Below are positions 29,510 to 39,746 of a stretch of 64,000 bases of DNA, one piece after another. Position 1 is the first letter of the stretch. Every line of letters begins with the position of its first letter. A model generated the notes under the pieces. It did not search any database, was not told where the DNA came from, and was given only the letters and a program-made list of their open reading frames with translations. This stretch comes from Clostridiaceae bacterium (GTDB lineage: Bacteria; Bacillota; Clostridia; DSM-8532): contig JAAYNA010000149.1 in the NCBI GenBank assembly GCA_012521105.1, positions 1 through 64,000 of the forward strand. The letters run 5' to 3'. The position numbers and the translations under genes were made by a program.

Positions 29510-29854
29510 ATGAGAAATAAGGTTCATGTTAAAAAAGGCGATAATGTTTATGTTCTCAGCGGAAAGGACAGAGGCAAAAAAGGCAAGATAATAAAAGTAT
29601 TGCCGTCCAAACGCATGGTAATTGTAGAAGGAATAAATATGATAACTAAACACGTAAAACCCAGAAGTCAGTACCAGCAGGGTGGTATTGTACAAAAGGA
29701 AGCACCAATTTATGCCGATAAGGTTATGCTGGTATGCAATAAATGCGGTGCACCTACCAAGGTGGGTAAGAAGTTCCTGGATAATGGTTCGAAAGCCCGT
29801 GTTTGTAAAAAATGCGGTGAGGTTATCGACATCCTGACAAACTCCGGGGATTAA
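29510..29854 (+). CDS. rplX: 50S ribosomal protein L24
   Basis: Assembly initiator protein with N-terminal KOW motif ([19 protein letters not shown]). 114 residues. The C-terminal half carries two CxxC pairs, CNKCG and CKKCG, a likely zinc knuckle present in many Clostridial L24 proteins but absent from E. coli L24. Confidence 0.97.
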   Translation: MRNKVHVKKGDNVYVLSGKDRGKKGKIIKVLPSKRMVIVEGINMITKHVKPRSQYQQGGIVQKEAPIYADKVMLVCNKCGAPTKVGKKFLDNGSKARVCKKCGEVIDILTNSGD

Positions 29855-29877
29855 TTTTGAAGGGAGGTTAACCGACG

Positions 29878-30417
29878 ATGCCAAGATTGTTAGACAAATA
29901 TAAGGAAGATGTTGCTCCGGCACTGAAAGATAAATTTAATTATAGAAGTCCAATGCAAATACCAAGGCTTGAAAAAGTGGTTATAAATATGGGTGTTGGT
30001 GATGTGAAGGAAAATCCCAAGGCTTTGGAAGCAGCAGTTAACGAGCTTACATTAATATCAGGCCAAAAACCTGTGGTAACCAAGGCTAAGAAGTCTGTTT
30101 CGAACTTTAAAGTCCGCCAGGGTATGAGTATCGGCTGTAAGGTTACTCTACGGGGAGACAGAATGTACGAATTCGTGGATAAATTGTTTAATATAGCCCT
30201 TCCAAGAGTTCGTGACTTTCGTGGAATAAACTCCAACTCATTTGACGGACGAGGAAATTTCTCAATGGGTGTAAAAGAACAGCTGATTTTCCCTGAAGTA
30301 GATATCGACAAAGTAGAAAAAGTACGCGGCATGGATATTACTTTTGTCACTACCGCCAAAACTGACGAAGAAGCGAAAGAATTATTGGCACTCTTAGGAA
30401 TGCCATTCAGCCGCTAA
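29878..30417 (+). CDS. rplE: 50S ribosomal protein L5
   Basis: 5S rRNA-binding protein of the central protuberance. 179 residues, with [26 protein letters not shown] and [23 protein letters not shown] follows gggaggtt. Normal length and position. Confidence 0.98.
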   Translation: MPRLLDKYKEDVAPALKDKFNYRSPMQIPRLEKVVINMGVGDVKENPKALEAAVNELTLISGQKPVVTKAKKSVSNFKVRQGMSIGCKVTLRGDRMYEFVDKLFNIALPRVRDFRGINSNSFDGRGNFSMGVKEQLIFPEVDIDKVEKVRGMDITFVTTAKTDEEAKELLALLGMPFSR

Positions 30418-30431
30418 GGGAGGTATATAGT

Positions 30432-30617
30432 TTGGCAAAAAAATCAATGATTCACAAACAGAAATTAAAACCCAAATTTTCAACCCGTTATTATAACAGG
30501 TGTAAAATTTGCGGAAGGCCTCATGCATATATGAGGAAATTCGGTATATGCCGTTTATGTTTCAGGGAACTGGCTTATAAAGGTCAGATACCCGGTGTGA
30601 GAAAAGCCAGTTGGTAA
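30432..30617 (+). CDS. rpsZ: 30S ribosomal protein S14, zinc-binding type
   Basis: 61-residue type Z S14 with the [21 protein letters not shown] four-cysteine zinc site. This is the primary zinc-containing form (C+). Start is TTG 30432 after gggaggta. Position between rplE and rpsH is standard. Confidence 0.97.
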   Translation: MAKKSMIHKQKLKPKFSTRYYNRCKICGRPHAYMRKFGICRLCFRELAYKGQIPGVRKASW

Positions 30618-30641
30618 CAGTACCGAAAGGAGGTCGTAACC

Positions 30642-31040
30642 ATGAATGCAACCGACGTAATTGCGGATATGCTTACAAGAATAAGAAATGCAGCGAGTGC
30701 GAAGCATGAAACTGTTGATATTCCTGCGTCAAATTTGAAAAAAAGAATAGCAGAAATTCTGGCTGAAGAAGGATACATTAAAGGTTTCACCGAAATAGAC
30801 GATAAGAAACAGGGTATTATTCGCATTACGCTGAAATACACTGAAAATAAGCGAAATGTTATTTCCGGAATAAAGAGAATTTCAAAGCCTGGTCTTAGAG
30901 TTTATGCTGGAAAAGATGAACTTCCAAAAGTACTTGGAGGCTTAGGCATAGCTATTATCTCAACATCGAAAGGTGTTATGACAGACAGAGCAGCCAGAAA
31001 AGAAGGAGTAGGCGGAGAAGTGCTTGCTTTCGTATGGTAA
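30642..31040 (+). CDS. rpsH: 30S ribosomal protein S8
   Basis: 16S central-domain binding protein. 132 residues, [17 protein letters not shown] at the start and [27 protein letters not shown] at the end, both family signatures. ATG after aaaggagg. Confidence 0.98.
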   Translation: MNATDVIADMLTRIRNAASAKHETVDIPASNLKKRIAEILAEEGYIKGFTEIDDKKQGIIRITLKYTENKRNVISGIKRISKPGLRVYAGKDELPKVLGGLGIAIISTSKGVMTDRAARKEGVGGEVLAFVW

Positions 31041-31144
31041 GCCGATACCGCCCGGAAATTTTTGTTAAATTTATTAGAAGGTTCTGAAAAGGATGGGATA
31101 ATATACAATTCCATCTTCAATGTAAGGACGGAGGTGCAAATAGA

Positions 31145-31687
31145 ATGTCCCGTGTAGGAAAAATGCCGGTGGTCATACCAGCCGGTGTAGAAGTTAAAAT
31201 AGATGGACAGGAAGTTAATGTTAAAGGTCCAAAAGGAACACTCACTCAGGTTTTTCACCCTGATATGATCATTGAAAAAGAAGATAATCAGATTATTATT
31301 AAAAGACCTTCAGAATTAAAGAAGCATAAAGCTTTACATGGTCTGACCCGTTCACTTATTAACAATATGATAATAGGTGTAACAGAAGGCTATGAGAAGA
31401 AGCTTGAAATTAATGGTGTTGGGTACAGAGCACAGAAACAGGGTAAAAAACTTAATCTGACTTTGGGCTTATCACATCCGGTTGAAATAGAAGAGCCCGA
31501 AGGTATTACAATTGAGGTACCGGCTCCGACCCAGATCATTGTTAAGGGTATAGATAAGCAATTAGTCGGAGAAATTGCGGCAAAAATCCGCGAAAAGAGA
31601 CCGCCTGAGCCATATAAGGGTAAAGGAATTAAATACTCCGATGAAGTAATTATCAGAAAAGAAGGTAAAGCAGGAGTTAAGAAGTAG
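31145..31687 (+). CDS. rplF: 50S ribosomal protein L6
   Basis: 50S protein near the factor-binding site. 180 residues, two repeated L6 domains, starting [15 protein letters not shown] and containing [14 protein letters not shown] near the end. A 104-bp spacer precedes it with a small GATGG/TCCATC hairpin. Confidence 0.98.
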   Translation: MSRVGKMPVVIPAGVEVKIDGQEVNVKGPKGTLTQVFHPDMIIEKEDNQIIIKRPSELKKHKALHGLTRSLINNMIIGVTEGYEKKLEINGVGYRAQKQGKKLNLTLGLSHPVEIEEPEGITIEVPAPTQIIVKGIDKQLVGEIAAKIREKRPPEPYKGKGIKYSDEVIIRKEGKAGVKK

Positions 31688-31707
31688 TAGGAAGGAGTGA
31701 GTGGCTT

Positions 31708-32076
31708 ATGATTAAATTTCAGGATAAAAACGAAGTCCGGAAAAGGAAGCATGCCAGGGTACGCAGAAAAATCAGCGGCACTGCTGAAAGGCCCAGACTT
31801 TGTGTTTTTAGAAGCGCAAAGCATATTTATGCTCAAATAATTGATGATGAATCCGGACAAACACTTGTTGCCGCATCCACATTAGACGAAGCCTTAAAAG
31901 GAAAACTGGGTTATACCGGCAACAAGAGTGCAGCTCGTGAAGTTGGAAAATTGATTGGCGCAAAAGCTATTGAAAAGGGAATAAAAAATGTTGTGTTTGA
32001 CAGAGGTGGATACCTCTATCACGGAAGAGTACAGGAACTGGCAGATGGTGCAAGAGAAGCCGGTTTGGAATTCTAA
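31708..32076 (+). CDS. rplR: 50S ribosomal protein L18
   Basis: 5S rRNA-binding protein. 122 residues, with [26 protein letters not shown] and [27 protein letters not shown] follows aaggagtg. Normal. Confidence 0.98.
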   Translation: MIKFQDKNEVRKRKHARVRRKISGTAERPRLCVFRSAKHIYAQIIDDESGQTLVAASTLDEALKGKLGYTGNKSAAREVGKLIGAKAIEKGIKNVVFDRGGYLYHGRVQELADGAREAGLEF

Positions 32077-32102
32077 CGCTTGGAACAAAGGAGGGGAGTC
32101 AC

Positions 32103-32603
32103 TTGCTGAAAATTGATGCCAGCACATTAGACCTGAAAGAAAAAGTTGTAAATATAGGACGTGTAACCAAGGTTGTTAAAGGTGGCCGTAATTTCCGTTT
32201 CAGTGCTTTGGTTGTTATCGGTGATGAAAACGGACATGTAGGCGTTGGAACAGGAAAAGCAGCCGAAATACCCGATGCAATCCGTAAAGGAATAGAAGAT
32301 GCAAAAAAGAACCTTATGAGAGTTCCTTTGGTAGGAACAACAATTCCTCATGAAGCTCTGGGCGTATATGGGGCAGGTAAGGTATTACTGAAGCCAGCTG
32401 AAGAAGGAACCGGTGTTATCGCTGGAGGACCTATACGTGCGGTTCTTGAACTTGCAGGCATTCGTGATATCCGTACGAAATCCCTGGGTTCAAACAATCC
32501 CACTAACATGGTCCGTGCTACCATAGAAGGACTTTCTCAGTTGCATACCGCAGAGGAGTATGCCAGGTTAAGAGGGAAAACCGTCGAAGAAATCTTGGGA
32601 TAG
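32103..32603 (+). CDS. rpsE: 30S ribosomal protein S5
   Basis: Decoding-fidelity protein with a double-stranded RNA-binding-like N-terminal domain. 166 residues; [24 protein letters not shown] and [12 protein letters not shown] are diagnostic. TTG start at 32103 after aaaggagggg. Confidence 0.97.
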   Translation: MLKIDASTLDLKEKVVNIGRVTKVVKGGRNFRFSALVVIGDENGHVGVGTGKAAEIPDAIRKGIEDAKKNLMRVPLVGTTIPHEALGVYGAGKVLLKPAEEGTGVIAGGPIRAVLELAGIRDIRTKSLGSNNPTNMVRATIEGLSQLHTAEEYARLRGKTVEEILG

Positions 32604-32614
32604 GAGGCTTTTCC

Positions 32615-32794
32615 ATGGCTAATTTGAAAATAACACTTGTAAGGAGTACTATAAGATCGAAAAAAGATCAGAAGGCCACAGTTGAAGCTCTTGGCCTTCG
32701 TAAAGTTGGAAGCTCCGTAATACAAAAGGATAGTCCACCGATACGCGGAATGATTAAAAAAGTGGAACACCTGGTAGAAGTGGAAGAAATATAG
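32615..32794 (+). CDS. rpmD: 50S ribosomal protein L30
   Basis: Too short for the ORF track. 59 residues, [29 protein letters not shown] and [18 protein letters not shown], the usual L30 pattern. ATG follows taggagg at 32601-32607. Lies between rpsE and rplO as in all spc operons of Firmicutes. Confidence 0.96.
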   Translation: MANLKITLVRSTIRSKKDQKATVEALGLRKVGSSVIQKDSPPIRGMIKKVEHLVEVEEI

Positions 32795-32808
32795 GGAGGT
32801 GAAAACCT

Positions 32809-33246
32809 ATGACTTTATCTGATTTAAAACCCGGTGCACCTAAAAAACTTCCAAAAAGGAAGGGTAGGGGACCAGGATCAGGAAACGGTAAAACTGCTGG
32901 AAGAGGTCACAAAGGTCAGAATGCACGTTCAGGCGGAGGCGTAAGACCCGGCTTTGAAGGTGGCCAGATGCCTCTTTACAGACGAGTACCCAAAAGGGGC
33001 TTCAATAATATATTTGGGAAAACATACACCGAAGTTAAGCTGTCAGACCTGGAAAGGTTTGAAGACGGAACAGTAGTTAATGCAGAGCTATTATTAAATA
33101 ACGGAATAATAAAGAAAGTAAATGACGGTATTGTAGTGTTAGGGTCTGGAGAAATCAGCAGAAAACTAACTGTACAAGCCGCCAGAGTTACAAAATCAGC
33201 CCAGCAGAAGATTGAAGCTGCAGGAGGAAAGGTAGAGGTGGTATAA
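32809..33246 (+). CDS. rplO: 50S ribosomal protein L15
   Basis: Late-assembly 50S protein. 145 residues with the Gly/Arg-rich N-terminus [19 protein letters not shown] and [15 protein letters not shown] follows gggaggtg. One base separates it from secY. Confidence 0.98.
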   Translation: MTLSDLKPGAPKKLPKRKGRGPGSGNGKTAGRGHKGQNARSGGGVRPGFEGGQMPLYRRVPKRGFNNIFGKTYTEVKLSDLERFEDGTVVNAELLLNNGIIKKVNDGIVVLGSGEISRKLTVQAARVTKSAQQKIEAAGGKVEVV

Positions 33247-33247
33247 T

Positions 33248-34543
33248 ATGGCGAATAACATGGTAGCGTCCATCAGGAATGCATGGAAAATTCCTGATCT
33301 TCGGAAGAAGATGCTAATGACATTATTGATGCTGTTAATTTTCAGATTTGGCACGCATATTCCGGTTCCCGGATTAAGTGCAGCAGCATTATCGGAATTG
33401 GCTCAGGGTGGAAGTTCACTGTTTGGTTTTTTCAATATTATTTCCGGTGGAGCTTTCAGTAATGCGAGTATTTTTGCCATGTCTATTCAACCATATATTA
33501 CAGCCTCTATTATAATTCAGCTACTGACCATTGCTATACCAAAACTGGAGCAGCTCTCCAAGGAAGGTGAGCATGGAAGAAAGATATTGGCTCAGTGGAC
33601 ACGCTACGGTACCGTAATTTTGGGGTTTATACAGGCTTCGGCCATGTACACAGGTATCAGGGCTGCAGTTATTAACAGAAGTGTATGGTCATATATTACA
33701 ATTACTTTAACATTCACCGCAGGCACTGCTTTTCTGATGTGGCTGGGCGAGCAGATTACCGAATATGGTATTGGAAACGGAATTTCATTGTTGATTTTCA
33801 CAGGAATTTTAAGCAGGGGTCCTGCACTTGCCTCCATATTATATCAGTACCTTAGGGCAAACATTCTTGGGGAAGGGATAGTTGGATACATTGTATTACT
33901 TCTTATAATCCTGGTTGGAGTAGCAATGATAGCTTTGGTCGTTTATGTTCAGGAAGCAGAAAGAAGAATTCCTGTTCAGTACGCCAAGAGAGTTGTTGGA
34001 CGTAAGATGTACGGAGGGCAAAGTACGCATATTCCCATTAAAGTTAATGTTGCAGGTGTAATGCCTATAATCTTTGCAATGTCGATAATGACATTTCCTC
34101 CAACAATCATTAACCTTATATGGGGTTCCAGGGAAACAGGACCGTTCCTGACTTACCTGAAGAATATTAATGAAAAGCCGTGGTTCACTGTTGTGTATGC
34201 TCTTCTTGTTATGTTCTTTACATTTTTCTACACCATGATAGCGTTTAATCCGGTAGAACTTGCAAATAACATCAAGAAGAACGGTGGCTTCGTACCTGGT
34301 ATAAGACCGGGTAAACCCACAGCAGACTATATTTCTAAAGTACTTAACCGTGTAACATGGTTCGGTGCATTTTTTCTTGCACTGATTACAGTACTGCCAA
34401 GCCTGCTTCAGACCTTTACAAAGATTTCGAACGTATGGTTTGGCGGAACTTCGCTACTGATTATGGTAAACGTAGCAATTGAAACGGTTAAAACAATAGA
34501 ATCACAGCTTATGATGAGACATTACAAAGGGTTTTTAGATTAA
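33248..34543 (+). CDS. secY: preprotein translocase subunit SecY
   Basis: Protein-conducting channel subunit in the cytoplasmic membrane. 431 residues with ten transmembrane helices; family signatures FGTHIPVPG, GISLLIFTGI, the basic cytoplasmic loop RRIPVQYAKR and NPVELANNIKKNGGFVPGIRPG. ATG overlaps the end region of rplO (gaggtggtataat atg). Co-transcription with ribosomal genes is the usual arrangement. Confidence 0.98.
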   Translation: MANNMVASIRNAWKIPDLRKKMLMTLLMLLIFRFGTHIPVPGLSAAALSELAQGGSSLFGFFNIISGGAFSNASIFAMSIQPYITASIIIQLLTIAIPKLEQLSKEGEHGRKILAQWTRYGTVILGFIQASAMYTGIRAAVINRSVWSYITITLTFTAGTAFLMWLGEQITEYGIGNGISLLIFTGILSRGPALASILYQYLRANILGEGIVGYIVLLLIILVGVAMIALVVYVQEAERRIPVQYAKRVVGRKMYGGQSTHIPIKVNVAGVMPIIFAMSIMTFPPTIINLIWGSRETGPFLTYLKNINEKPWFTVVYALLVMFFTFFYTMIAFNPVELANNIKKNGGFVPGIRPGKPTADYISKVLNRVTWFGAFFLALITVLPSLLQTFTKISNVWFGGTSLLIMVNVAIETVKTIESQLMMRHYKGFLD

Positions 34544-34616
34544 AATAAAGACGTGGAAAGTGGGAAATAGTTTCTCACTTTCCACCAAAAAATTGATATA
34601 GAAGGTGTAGCAGACA

Positions 34617-35264
34617 ATGAGACTCATCCTGTTAGGTGCTCCTGGTGCCGGTAAAGGTACACAGGCTGTTAATATATCGCAAAAACTTAATATACCTCAT
34701 ATATCAACGGGGGATATTTTCAGGGCTAATATAAAAGAAGGAACAGAACTGGGAAGAAAAGCGAAAGAGTTTATTGACCAGGGTTTATTGGTACCTGATG
34801 ATTTAACAATCAGTATAGTAAAGGACAGGTTAAATAAAGCTGATTGCGAAAAAGGTTTTCTGCTCGATGGTTTTCCACGTACCATACCGCAAGCCCAACA
34901 ATTTGACGTAGCTTTAAAAGGTATGGGCGTAGAATTGAATGCGGTAGTTAATCTTGATGTACCCGACGATGTTATCGTCAAAAGAATGGCAGGCCGGAGG
35001 GTGTGCAAAGGTTGTGGCATGACTTACCACATATCTTCAAATCCCCCGAAATCCGAAGGTACATGTGATTCTTGCGGAGAACAATTAATTATCCGTGATG
35101 ACGATAAGGAGCAAACGGTACTGGAAAGACTTAAAACATACCATGAGAAGACAGAGCCCCTGATAGATTATTATGAAGAAAAAGGTTTGTTGCTCCATTT
35201 TGATGGCACAAAGGATATAATGGAAACCACCAGTGAAATAATAGAAAGGTTATTAAAAGAGTAG
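34617..35264 (+). CDS. adk: adenylate kinase, zinc-LID type
   Basis: Interconverts ATP + AMP and 2 ADP. 215 residues with P-loop [11 protein letters not shown], the DGFPRT AMP-binding motif and a long LID bearing the four-cysteine zinc site CKGCG and CDSCGE. The zinc-LID form is typical of Gram-positive bacteria. ATG after gaaggtg. Confidence 0.97.
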   Translation: MRLILLGAPGAGKGTQAVNISQKLNIPHISTGDIFRANIKEGTELGRKAKEFIDQGLLVPDDLTISIVKDRLNKADCEKGFLLDGFPRTIPQAQQFDVALKGMGVELNAVVNLDVPDDVIVKRMAGRRVCKGCGMTYHISSNPPKSEGTCDSCGEQLIIRDDDKEQTVLERLKTYHEKTEPLIDYYEEKGLLLHFDGTKDIMETTSEIIERLLKE

Positions 35265-35273
35265 GCGGTTTTA

Positions 35274-36035
35274 ATGATTACAATAAAATCACAGCGGGAA
35301 CTTGACCTGATGCGCAAGGCCGGCTATATAGTAGCGAGGGCTCACCAGAGAATTCAGGAATTAATAGCGCCCGGAATAACAACAAAAGAACTCAACAAAG
35401 CAGCAGAGGAGGTAATCTTGAATTTGGGTGGTATTCCTTCTTTTAAAGGTGTACCAAACCCATATGGAGGGGTTGATTTTCCGGCCAGTATATGTGCATC
35501 TGTTAATCATGAAGTAATTCACGGTATACCTAATGATATACCTTTGAAAGAAGGAGACATTGTAAGTATAGATATCGGTGCAATATATAACGGTTATCAT
35601 GGGGATGCTGCAAGAACCTATGAAGTGGGTGCTGTGTCGCCTGAAGCCAAAAGACTTATTACAGTTACCAGGGAAAGCTTTTTTAAAGGCATTGAAATGG
35701 CCAGAGAAGGCAAGAGGATACGAGACATCTCGAGGGCTATTCAGCAGTATGTTGAGGAAAATGGATATTCAGTAGTCAGAGATTTTGTTGGTCATGGAAT
35801 TGGTACAGAAATGCATGAAGAACCTCAAATACCGAATTTTGTTACACGGGAGAGAGGGCCCAGACTTCAAAAGGGTATGACTTTAGCAATAGAGCCCATG
35901 GTGAATGAAGGTCATTGGGCAGTTGATGTATTAAGTAATAAATGGACAGTGGTTACCAAAGATGGTAAACTGTCTGCACATTACGAAAATACAGTTGCTG
36001 TTACCGAGAACGAACCAGAAATACTTACTGAGTAG
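35274..36035 (+). CDS. map: methionine aminopeptidase, type I
   Basis: Removes N-terminal Met from nascent proteins. 253 residues; metal ligands in DIGAIYNGYHGDAARTY (Asp, Asp), FVGHGIGTEMHEEPQIPNF (His) and IEPMVN / YENTVAVTE (Glu, Glu). Ten bases after adk. Normal length and place in the operon. Confidence 0.97.
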   Translation: MITIKSQRELDLMRKAGYIVARAHQRIQELIAPGITTKELNKAAEEVILNLGGIPSFKGVPNPYGGVDFPASICASVNHEVIHGIPNDIPLKEGDIVSIDIGAIYNGYHGDAARTYEVGAVSPEAKRLITVTRESFFKGIEMAREGKRIRDISRAIQQYVEENGYSVVRDFVGHGIGTEMHEEPQIPNFVTRERGPRLQKGMTLAIEPMVNEGHWAVDVLSNKWTVVTKDGKLSAHYENTVAVTENEPEILTE

Positions 36036-36104
36036 AAAATTTCTTTAAGAGCTTGAAAAATAGCTTAACTTACTTTAAAATAAAATAGTTAAGCCCTTAA
36101 AAGG

Positions 36105-36392
36105 ATGATTGAAATGGAATGGCCAAATCCTGTTATTGGCAGGGTTGCATACTCGAAGTCAGGTAGGGATAAAGGAAGACTTTTCATTATTATTGATATA
36201 CTGGATGAAGATTTTGTACTAATTTCCGACGGGGATTTACGCCCTGTTGAAAAGCCTAAAAAGAAAAGAATTAAACATTTAAAATATACGGATTTAATGG
36301 CTGAAGACATTGTGGAAATTATTAAAAATGGCAAGACATTATTGAACGCTGACATTAAAAAGGCCATAAGTAAAATACGAAATCTATTGTAG
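36105..36392 (+). CDS. KOW-domain RNA-binding protein
   Basis: 95-residue cytoplasmic protein common between map and infA in Clostridia. The front half matches a KOW-like motif (PVIGRVAYSKSGRDKGRLFIIIDI) followed by VLISDGDLRPVEKPKKKRIKHL. Resembles archaeal/eukaryal L14e-type KOW proteins, so rRNA binding is likely but its role is unknown. ATG 36105 lies only two bases after aaagg; ATG 36114 is an alternative. Confidence 0.85.
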   Translation: MIEMEWPNPVIGRVAYSKSGRDKGRLFIIIDILDEDFVLISDGDLRPVEKPKKKRIKHLKYTDLMAEDIVEIIKNGKTLLNADIKKAISKIRNLL

Positions 36393-36419
36393 GTTATAAA
36401 AATTAAGGAGGGTTTCGGT

Positions 36420-36638
36420 TTGGCAAAAGAAGATGTAATAGAAGTTGAAGGAAAAGTTGTTGAAGCAATGCCTAATGCAATGTTCAGAGTTGAACTTGAA
36501 AATGGCCATAAAATCCTTGCTCATATTTCCGGAAAACTAAGAATGCATTATATCAGGATTTTACCCGGTGATAAGGTCACAGTGGAGATGTCGCCATACG
36601 ACCTTACCCGAGGACGTATAACCTGGAGAGGAAAATAA
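36420..36638 (+). CDS. infA: translation initiation factor IF-1
   Basis: 72-residue OB-fold protein binding the 30S A site. [30 protein letters not shown] and the end LTRGRITWR are diagnostic. TTG start after aaggaggg. Confidence 0.97.
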   Translation: MAKEDVIEVEGKVVEAMPNAMFRVELENGHKILAHISGKLRMHYIRILPGDKVTVEMSPYDLTRGRITWRGK

Positions 36639-36679
36639 AAATAAGCAATTTAAGCACAGCTATGACGGGAGGGTCGGAT

Positions 36680-36793
36680 ATGAAAGTAAAACCTTCAGTA
36701 AAGAAGATATGTGAAAAATGCAGAATCATACGCAGAAAAGGCAGAATAAGGGTAATCTGTAACAACCCTAAGCATAAACAGCGCCAGGGTTAA
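36680..36793 (+). CDS. rpmJ: 50S ribosomal protein L36, zinc type
   Basis: Too short for the ORF track. 37 residues, [21 protein letters not shown] and ending NPKHKQRQG, with the zinc-binding CxxC, Cys and His. It is the C+ form. ATG 36680 after cgggaggg. Usual position between infA and rpsM. Confidence 0.96.
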   Translation: MKVKPSVKKICEKCRIIRRKGRIRVICNNPKHKQRQG

Positions 36794-37073
36794 TATTGTG
36801 TCGTGTTGTTTTGCTATGTAGCTAAAGATATAAACCATATATGGTTCCGGAATTTCCGGAACCCGAAAGAAAATAAGGGTTCTTATAGCGCGGCTGAAAC
36901 AAATGTATATTTGTTGCTATAGGACCTTTAACATAGATAATATATTAAGAATATTAAACGTTAAAATTATATAATCACTGACATTTGTGCAAAATTATGT
37001 CACGCATAAGAAACAGTAACCTAAGATGACAAAAAGTCATATAAAAAGTGATTACTTTCGGAGGTGTAAGACA
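36794..37073 (+). ncRNA. structured leader before rpsM (alpha-operon position)
   Basis: A 280-bp gap with strong inverted repeats. GGTTCCGGA (36843-36851) pairs with TCCGGAACC (36855-36863) over a 3-base loop. GGTTCTTATAGC (36878-36889) pairs with GCTATAGGACC (36916-36926), enclosing AACAAAT/ATTTGTT. A TATAAT at 36970-36975 without a good -35 is also present. By position this is where E. coli S4 represses the alpha operon; function here is inference. Confidence 0.5.
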
Positions 37074-37442
37074 TTGGCTCGTATTGCAGGAGTTGATCTG
37101 CCCAGAGAAAAAAGAGTTGAAATAGGGCTGACCTATATATTTGGCATAGGCAGGTCCCGTTCAAAGCAGATATTGGATAAGACAGGTATTAATCCCAATA
37201 CCCGGGTAAGAGATTTAACTGACGATGAAATCAGCAAATTAAGAGAGACCATTGAAAAGGAATATGTTGTTGAGGGAGATCTCAGAAGAGACATAGCTTT
37301 AAACATTAAAAGGCTGATGGAAATTGGATGTTACCGTGGAAGAAGACATAGAATGGGATTACCTGTGCGTGGTCAAAGAACAAAAACCAACGCAAGAACC
37401 AGAAAAGGCCCTAAGAAAACAGTGGCCAACAAGAAGAAATAG
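37074..37442 (+). CDS. rpsM: 30S ribosomal protein S13
   Basis: 30S head protein contacting P-site tRNA and L5. 122 residues starting [26 protein letters not shown], ending in the basic tail [15 protein letters not shown]. The track start ATG 37026 lacks a ribosome site; TTG 37074 follows cggaggtg at 37059-37066 and gives the family start. Confidence 0.97.
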   Translation: MARIAGVDLPREKRVEIGLTYIFGIGRSRSKQILDKTGINPNTRVRDLTDDEISKLRETIEKEYVVEGDLRRDIALNIKRLMEIGCYRGRRHRMGLPVRGQRTKTNARTRKGPKKTVANKKK

Positions 37443-37460
37443 TAGGAGGTTGGTAATTAA

Positions 37461-37856
37461 ATGGCAGCTAAGGTTGTTCGTAGAACAAGAAAAAGAAGAG
37501 AGAAGAAGAATATCGAGCGTGGATGTGCACATATTCATTCCTCCTTTAATAATACCATTGTAACAATTACTGATGTTCAGGGGAATGCAGTTTCATGGGC
37601 GAGCGCAGGCGGACTGGGCTTTAGAGGTTCAAAGAAAAGCACACCTTTTGCAGCGCAGCAGGCAGCAGAAACAGCAGCTAAAGCAGCTATGGAACATGGA
37701 ATGAAAACCGTTTCTGTATATGTGAAAGGTCCTGGTTCAGGGCGTGAAGCTGCAATACGTGCACTACAGGCTGCAGGCCTTGAGGTTAACATGATTAAGG
37801 ATGTTACTCCTATCCCTCATAATGGTTGCAGGCCTCCCAAGAGAAGAAGGGTTTAA
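37461..37856 (+). CDS. rpsK: 30S ribosomal protein S11
   Basis: Platform protein lining the mRNA exit. 131 residues, with [18 protein letters not shown] and [22 protein letters not shown] and the end [15 protein letters not shown] after taggagg. Confidence 0.98.
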   Translation: MAAKVVRRTRKRREKKNIERGCAHIHSSFNNTIVTITDVQGNAVSWASAGGLGFRGSKKSTPFAAQQAAETAAKAAMEHGMKTVSVYVKGPGSGREAAIRALQAAGLEVNMIKDVTPIPHNGCRPPKRRRV

Positions 37857-38030
37857 TCTATTGCTGATTATATTTTCTTAAGTAAATGGAATAGAAATAA
37901 CATATATTGGCGATAATCTTATAAACGCATGGCCCTTATATATTATTATGCAAATTAATTATAAATATTTAATATATGGTGAAATATTGGGCCGAATTAA
38001 TTGTGAATATAATCGGAGGTGTAAATACAA
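37857..38030 (+). other. structured spacer before rpsD
   Basis: GGCCC (37931-37935) pairs with GGGCC (37989-37993); inside, ATATATTA (37938-37945) pairs with TAATATAT (37970-37977). A further CCGA..TCGG pair reaches the rpsD Shine-Dalgarno cggaggtg. Compatible with an S4-responsive leader of rpsD, but I cannot match it to the known B. subtilis element by eye. Confidence 0.4.
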
Positions 38031-38657
38031 ATGGCAAGATATACGGGTGCATCTTGTAAGCTGTGCCGAAGGGAAGGCCAAAAGCTTTTCCTTAAGGGAG
38101 AAAGATGCTATTCCAATAAATGCTCTGTAGACAGAAGGCCTTATGCGCCGGGTATGCACGGGCAGCAAAGAAAGAAATTATCCGAATATGGCATTCAGCT
38201 TCGTGAAAAGCAGAAAGCAAAACGTTTTTACGGAGTTTTGGAAAGCCAGTTCAGAAAATATTATGAAATGGCGATTCGTAAGAAGGGGATCACCGGTGAG
38301 GTTTTGCTTCAGATTCTTGAAAGCCGTCTGGATAATGTAGTATACAGAATGGGTTTTGGAACATCAAGAGATGAATCCCGCCAACTGGTTACTCATGGAC
38401 ATTTTCTGGTTAATGGCAGGCGGGTAAATATACCTTCTTATCTTATAAAAGAAGGTGATGTTATAGAGGTGGCCGAAAAGAGCAAGAAAATAGAGCGCTT
38501 TAAGGAAATACTGGATGTCACCGGAGGCAAGGTTGTACCTAAATGGCTTGAGGTTGACCAGGAGAATATGAAAGGCAGGGTTATTTCCTTACCTGAAAGA
38601 GAAGACATTGATCTGCCAATTCAGGAACATCTTATTGTCGAATTGTACTCGAAGTAA
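38031..38657 (+). CDS. rpsD: 30S ribosomal protein S4
   Basis: Primary 16S-binding protein and common autoregulator. 208 residues, N-terminal zinc-type cysteines [12 protein letters not shown]...C....[18 protein letters not shown], and the S4 domain [12 protein letters not shown]...[19 protein letters not shown]. Its place inside rpsM-rpsK-rpsD-rpoA-rplQ is the alpha-operon order seen in Clostridia. Confidence 0.98.
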   Translation: MARYTGASCKLCRREGQKLFLKGERCYSNKCSVDRRPYAPGMHGQQRKKLSEYGIQLREKQKAKRFYGVLESQFRKYYEMAIRKKGITGEVLLQILESRLDNVVYRMGFGTSRDESRQLVTHGHFLVNGRRVNIPSYLIKEGDVIEVAEKSKKIERFKEILDVTGGKVVPKWLEVDQENMKGRVISLPEREDIDLPIQEHLIVELYSK

Positions 38658-38768
38658 CCGATACAGCCTCATACTGTATGCAACTGAATTCACGGTTGCC
38701 CTCGTATCGCGGATATGCATTTAAAGTGTATACCGCCTGATAATCAAAGTAACAGGGAGGGTCTTTGA
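38658..38768 (+). other. structured spacer between rpsD and rpoA
   Basis: CGATAC (38659-38664) pairs with GTATCG (38704-38709), enclosing GCAAC/GTTGC (38680-38684, 38695-38699); alternatively ATACAG pairs with CTGTAT (38661-38666, 38674-38679). Next, GCGG..CCGC (38709-38712, 38733-38736) encloses a TATGCA/TGTATA-like stem. The exclusive pairings suggest a switch or processing site. Confidence 0.45.
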
Positions 38769-39719
38769 ATGATAGAAATTGAAAAGCCAAGAATTGAATG
38801 TGTTGAAATGGCGGAAGACTTCACCTATGGGAAGTTTGTTATTGAACCTCTCGAAAGAGGATATGGGCTTACTTTGGGAAATTCCCTGAGGCGTGTTTTA
38901 CTTTCTTCACTTCCGGGAGCTTCGGTCAATTCCATCAAAATAGACGGCGTGTTACACGAGTTTTCAACCATTCCCGGTGTTGTTGAAGATGTAACCGAGA
39001 TCATACTGAATATTAAGGAACTTTCGCTGAAAGTTCATTCAGAGGGAACAAAGATTATTTATATTGACTATGAAGGCGATGGTGAAATTAAAGCTGGGGA
39101 TATCAAAACAGACGCAGATGTTGAAATATTGAATCCCGATCTTCATATAGCAACAATTAGCGGGAATAATCGTTTATACATGGAATTAATGGTAGACACC
39201 GGCCGTGGGTATGTACCTGCTGAAAAGAATAAGAAACCGAATCAACCTATAGGTATAATTCCTATCGATTCTATTTATACACCTGTTAAGAAGGTAAACT
39301 ACACGGTGGAAGATACTCGTGTAGGCCAGGTAACCGACTATGATAAATTAACCATAGAGGTATGGACAAACGGAAGTATCCAGCCCGACGAAGCAATCAG
39401 TCTTGGCGCAAAAATATTAAGTGAGCATTTAAACCTGTTCATTAATTTAACCGAGCACGCTAAAGATGCCGAGATTATGGTGGAAAAGGAAGAGACAAAG
39501 AAAGAGAAAGTGCTTGAGATGACAATCGAGGAATTGGATCTTTCGGTACGTTCATACAATTGTCTGAAAAGAGCAGGAATTAATACTGTTGAAGAACTAA
39601 TCAGTAAGACGGCAGAAGACATGATGAAAGTGAGAAACCTGGGGCGTAAATCCCTTGAAGAAGTTACCACAAAGCTTGCTGCCCTGGGGTTGTCTTTGGC
39701 CCCGTCTGAAGACGCTTAA
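38769..39719 (+). CDS. rpoA: DNA-directed RNA polymerase subunit alpha
   Basis: Assembly scaffold of RNA polymerase and contact for UP elements and activators. 316 residues: N-terminal dimerisation domain with [22 protein letters not shown]; flexible acidic/lysine linker; C-terminal helix-hairpin-helix domain [23 protein letters not shown] and [15 protein letters not shown] after gggaggg. Confidence 0.98.
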   Translation: MIEIEKPRIECVEMAEDFTYGKFVIEPLERGYGLTLGNSLRRVLLSSLPGASVNSIKIDGVLHEFSTIPGVVEDVTEIILNIKELSLKVHSEGTKIIYIDYEGDGEIKAGDIKTDADVEILNPDLHIATISGNNRLYMELMVDTGRGYVPAEKNKKPNQPIGIIPIDSIYTPVKKVNYTVEDTRVGQVTDYDKLTIEVWTNGSIQPDEAISLGAKILSEHLNLFINLTEHAKDAEIMVEKEETKKEKVLEMTIEELDLSVRSYNCLKRAGINTVEELISKTAEDMMKVRNLGRKSLEEVTTKLAALGLSLAPSEDA

Positions 39720-39746
39720 CAATAATCCACAAGGAGGGAAACCAAA

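Noticed and set aside
29447-29923. 158-aa minus-strand ORF across rplX
   Set aside because: Antisense shadow of ribosomal protein coding sequence with no family signature.
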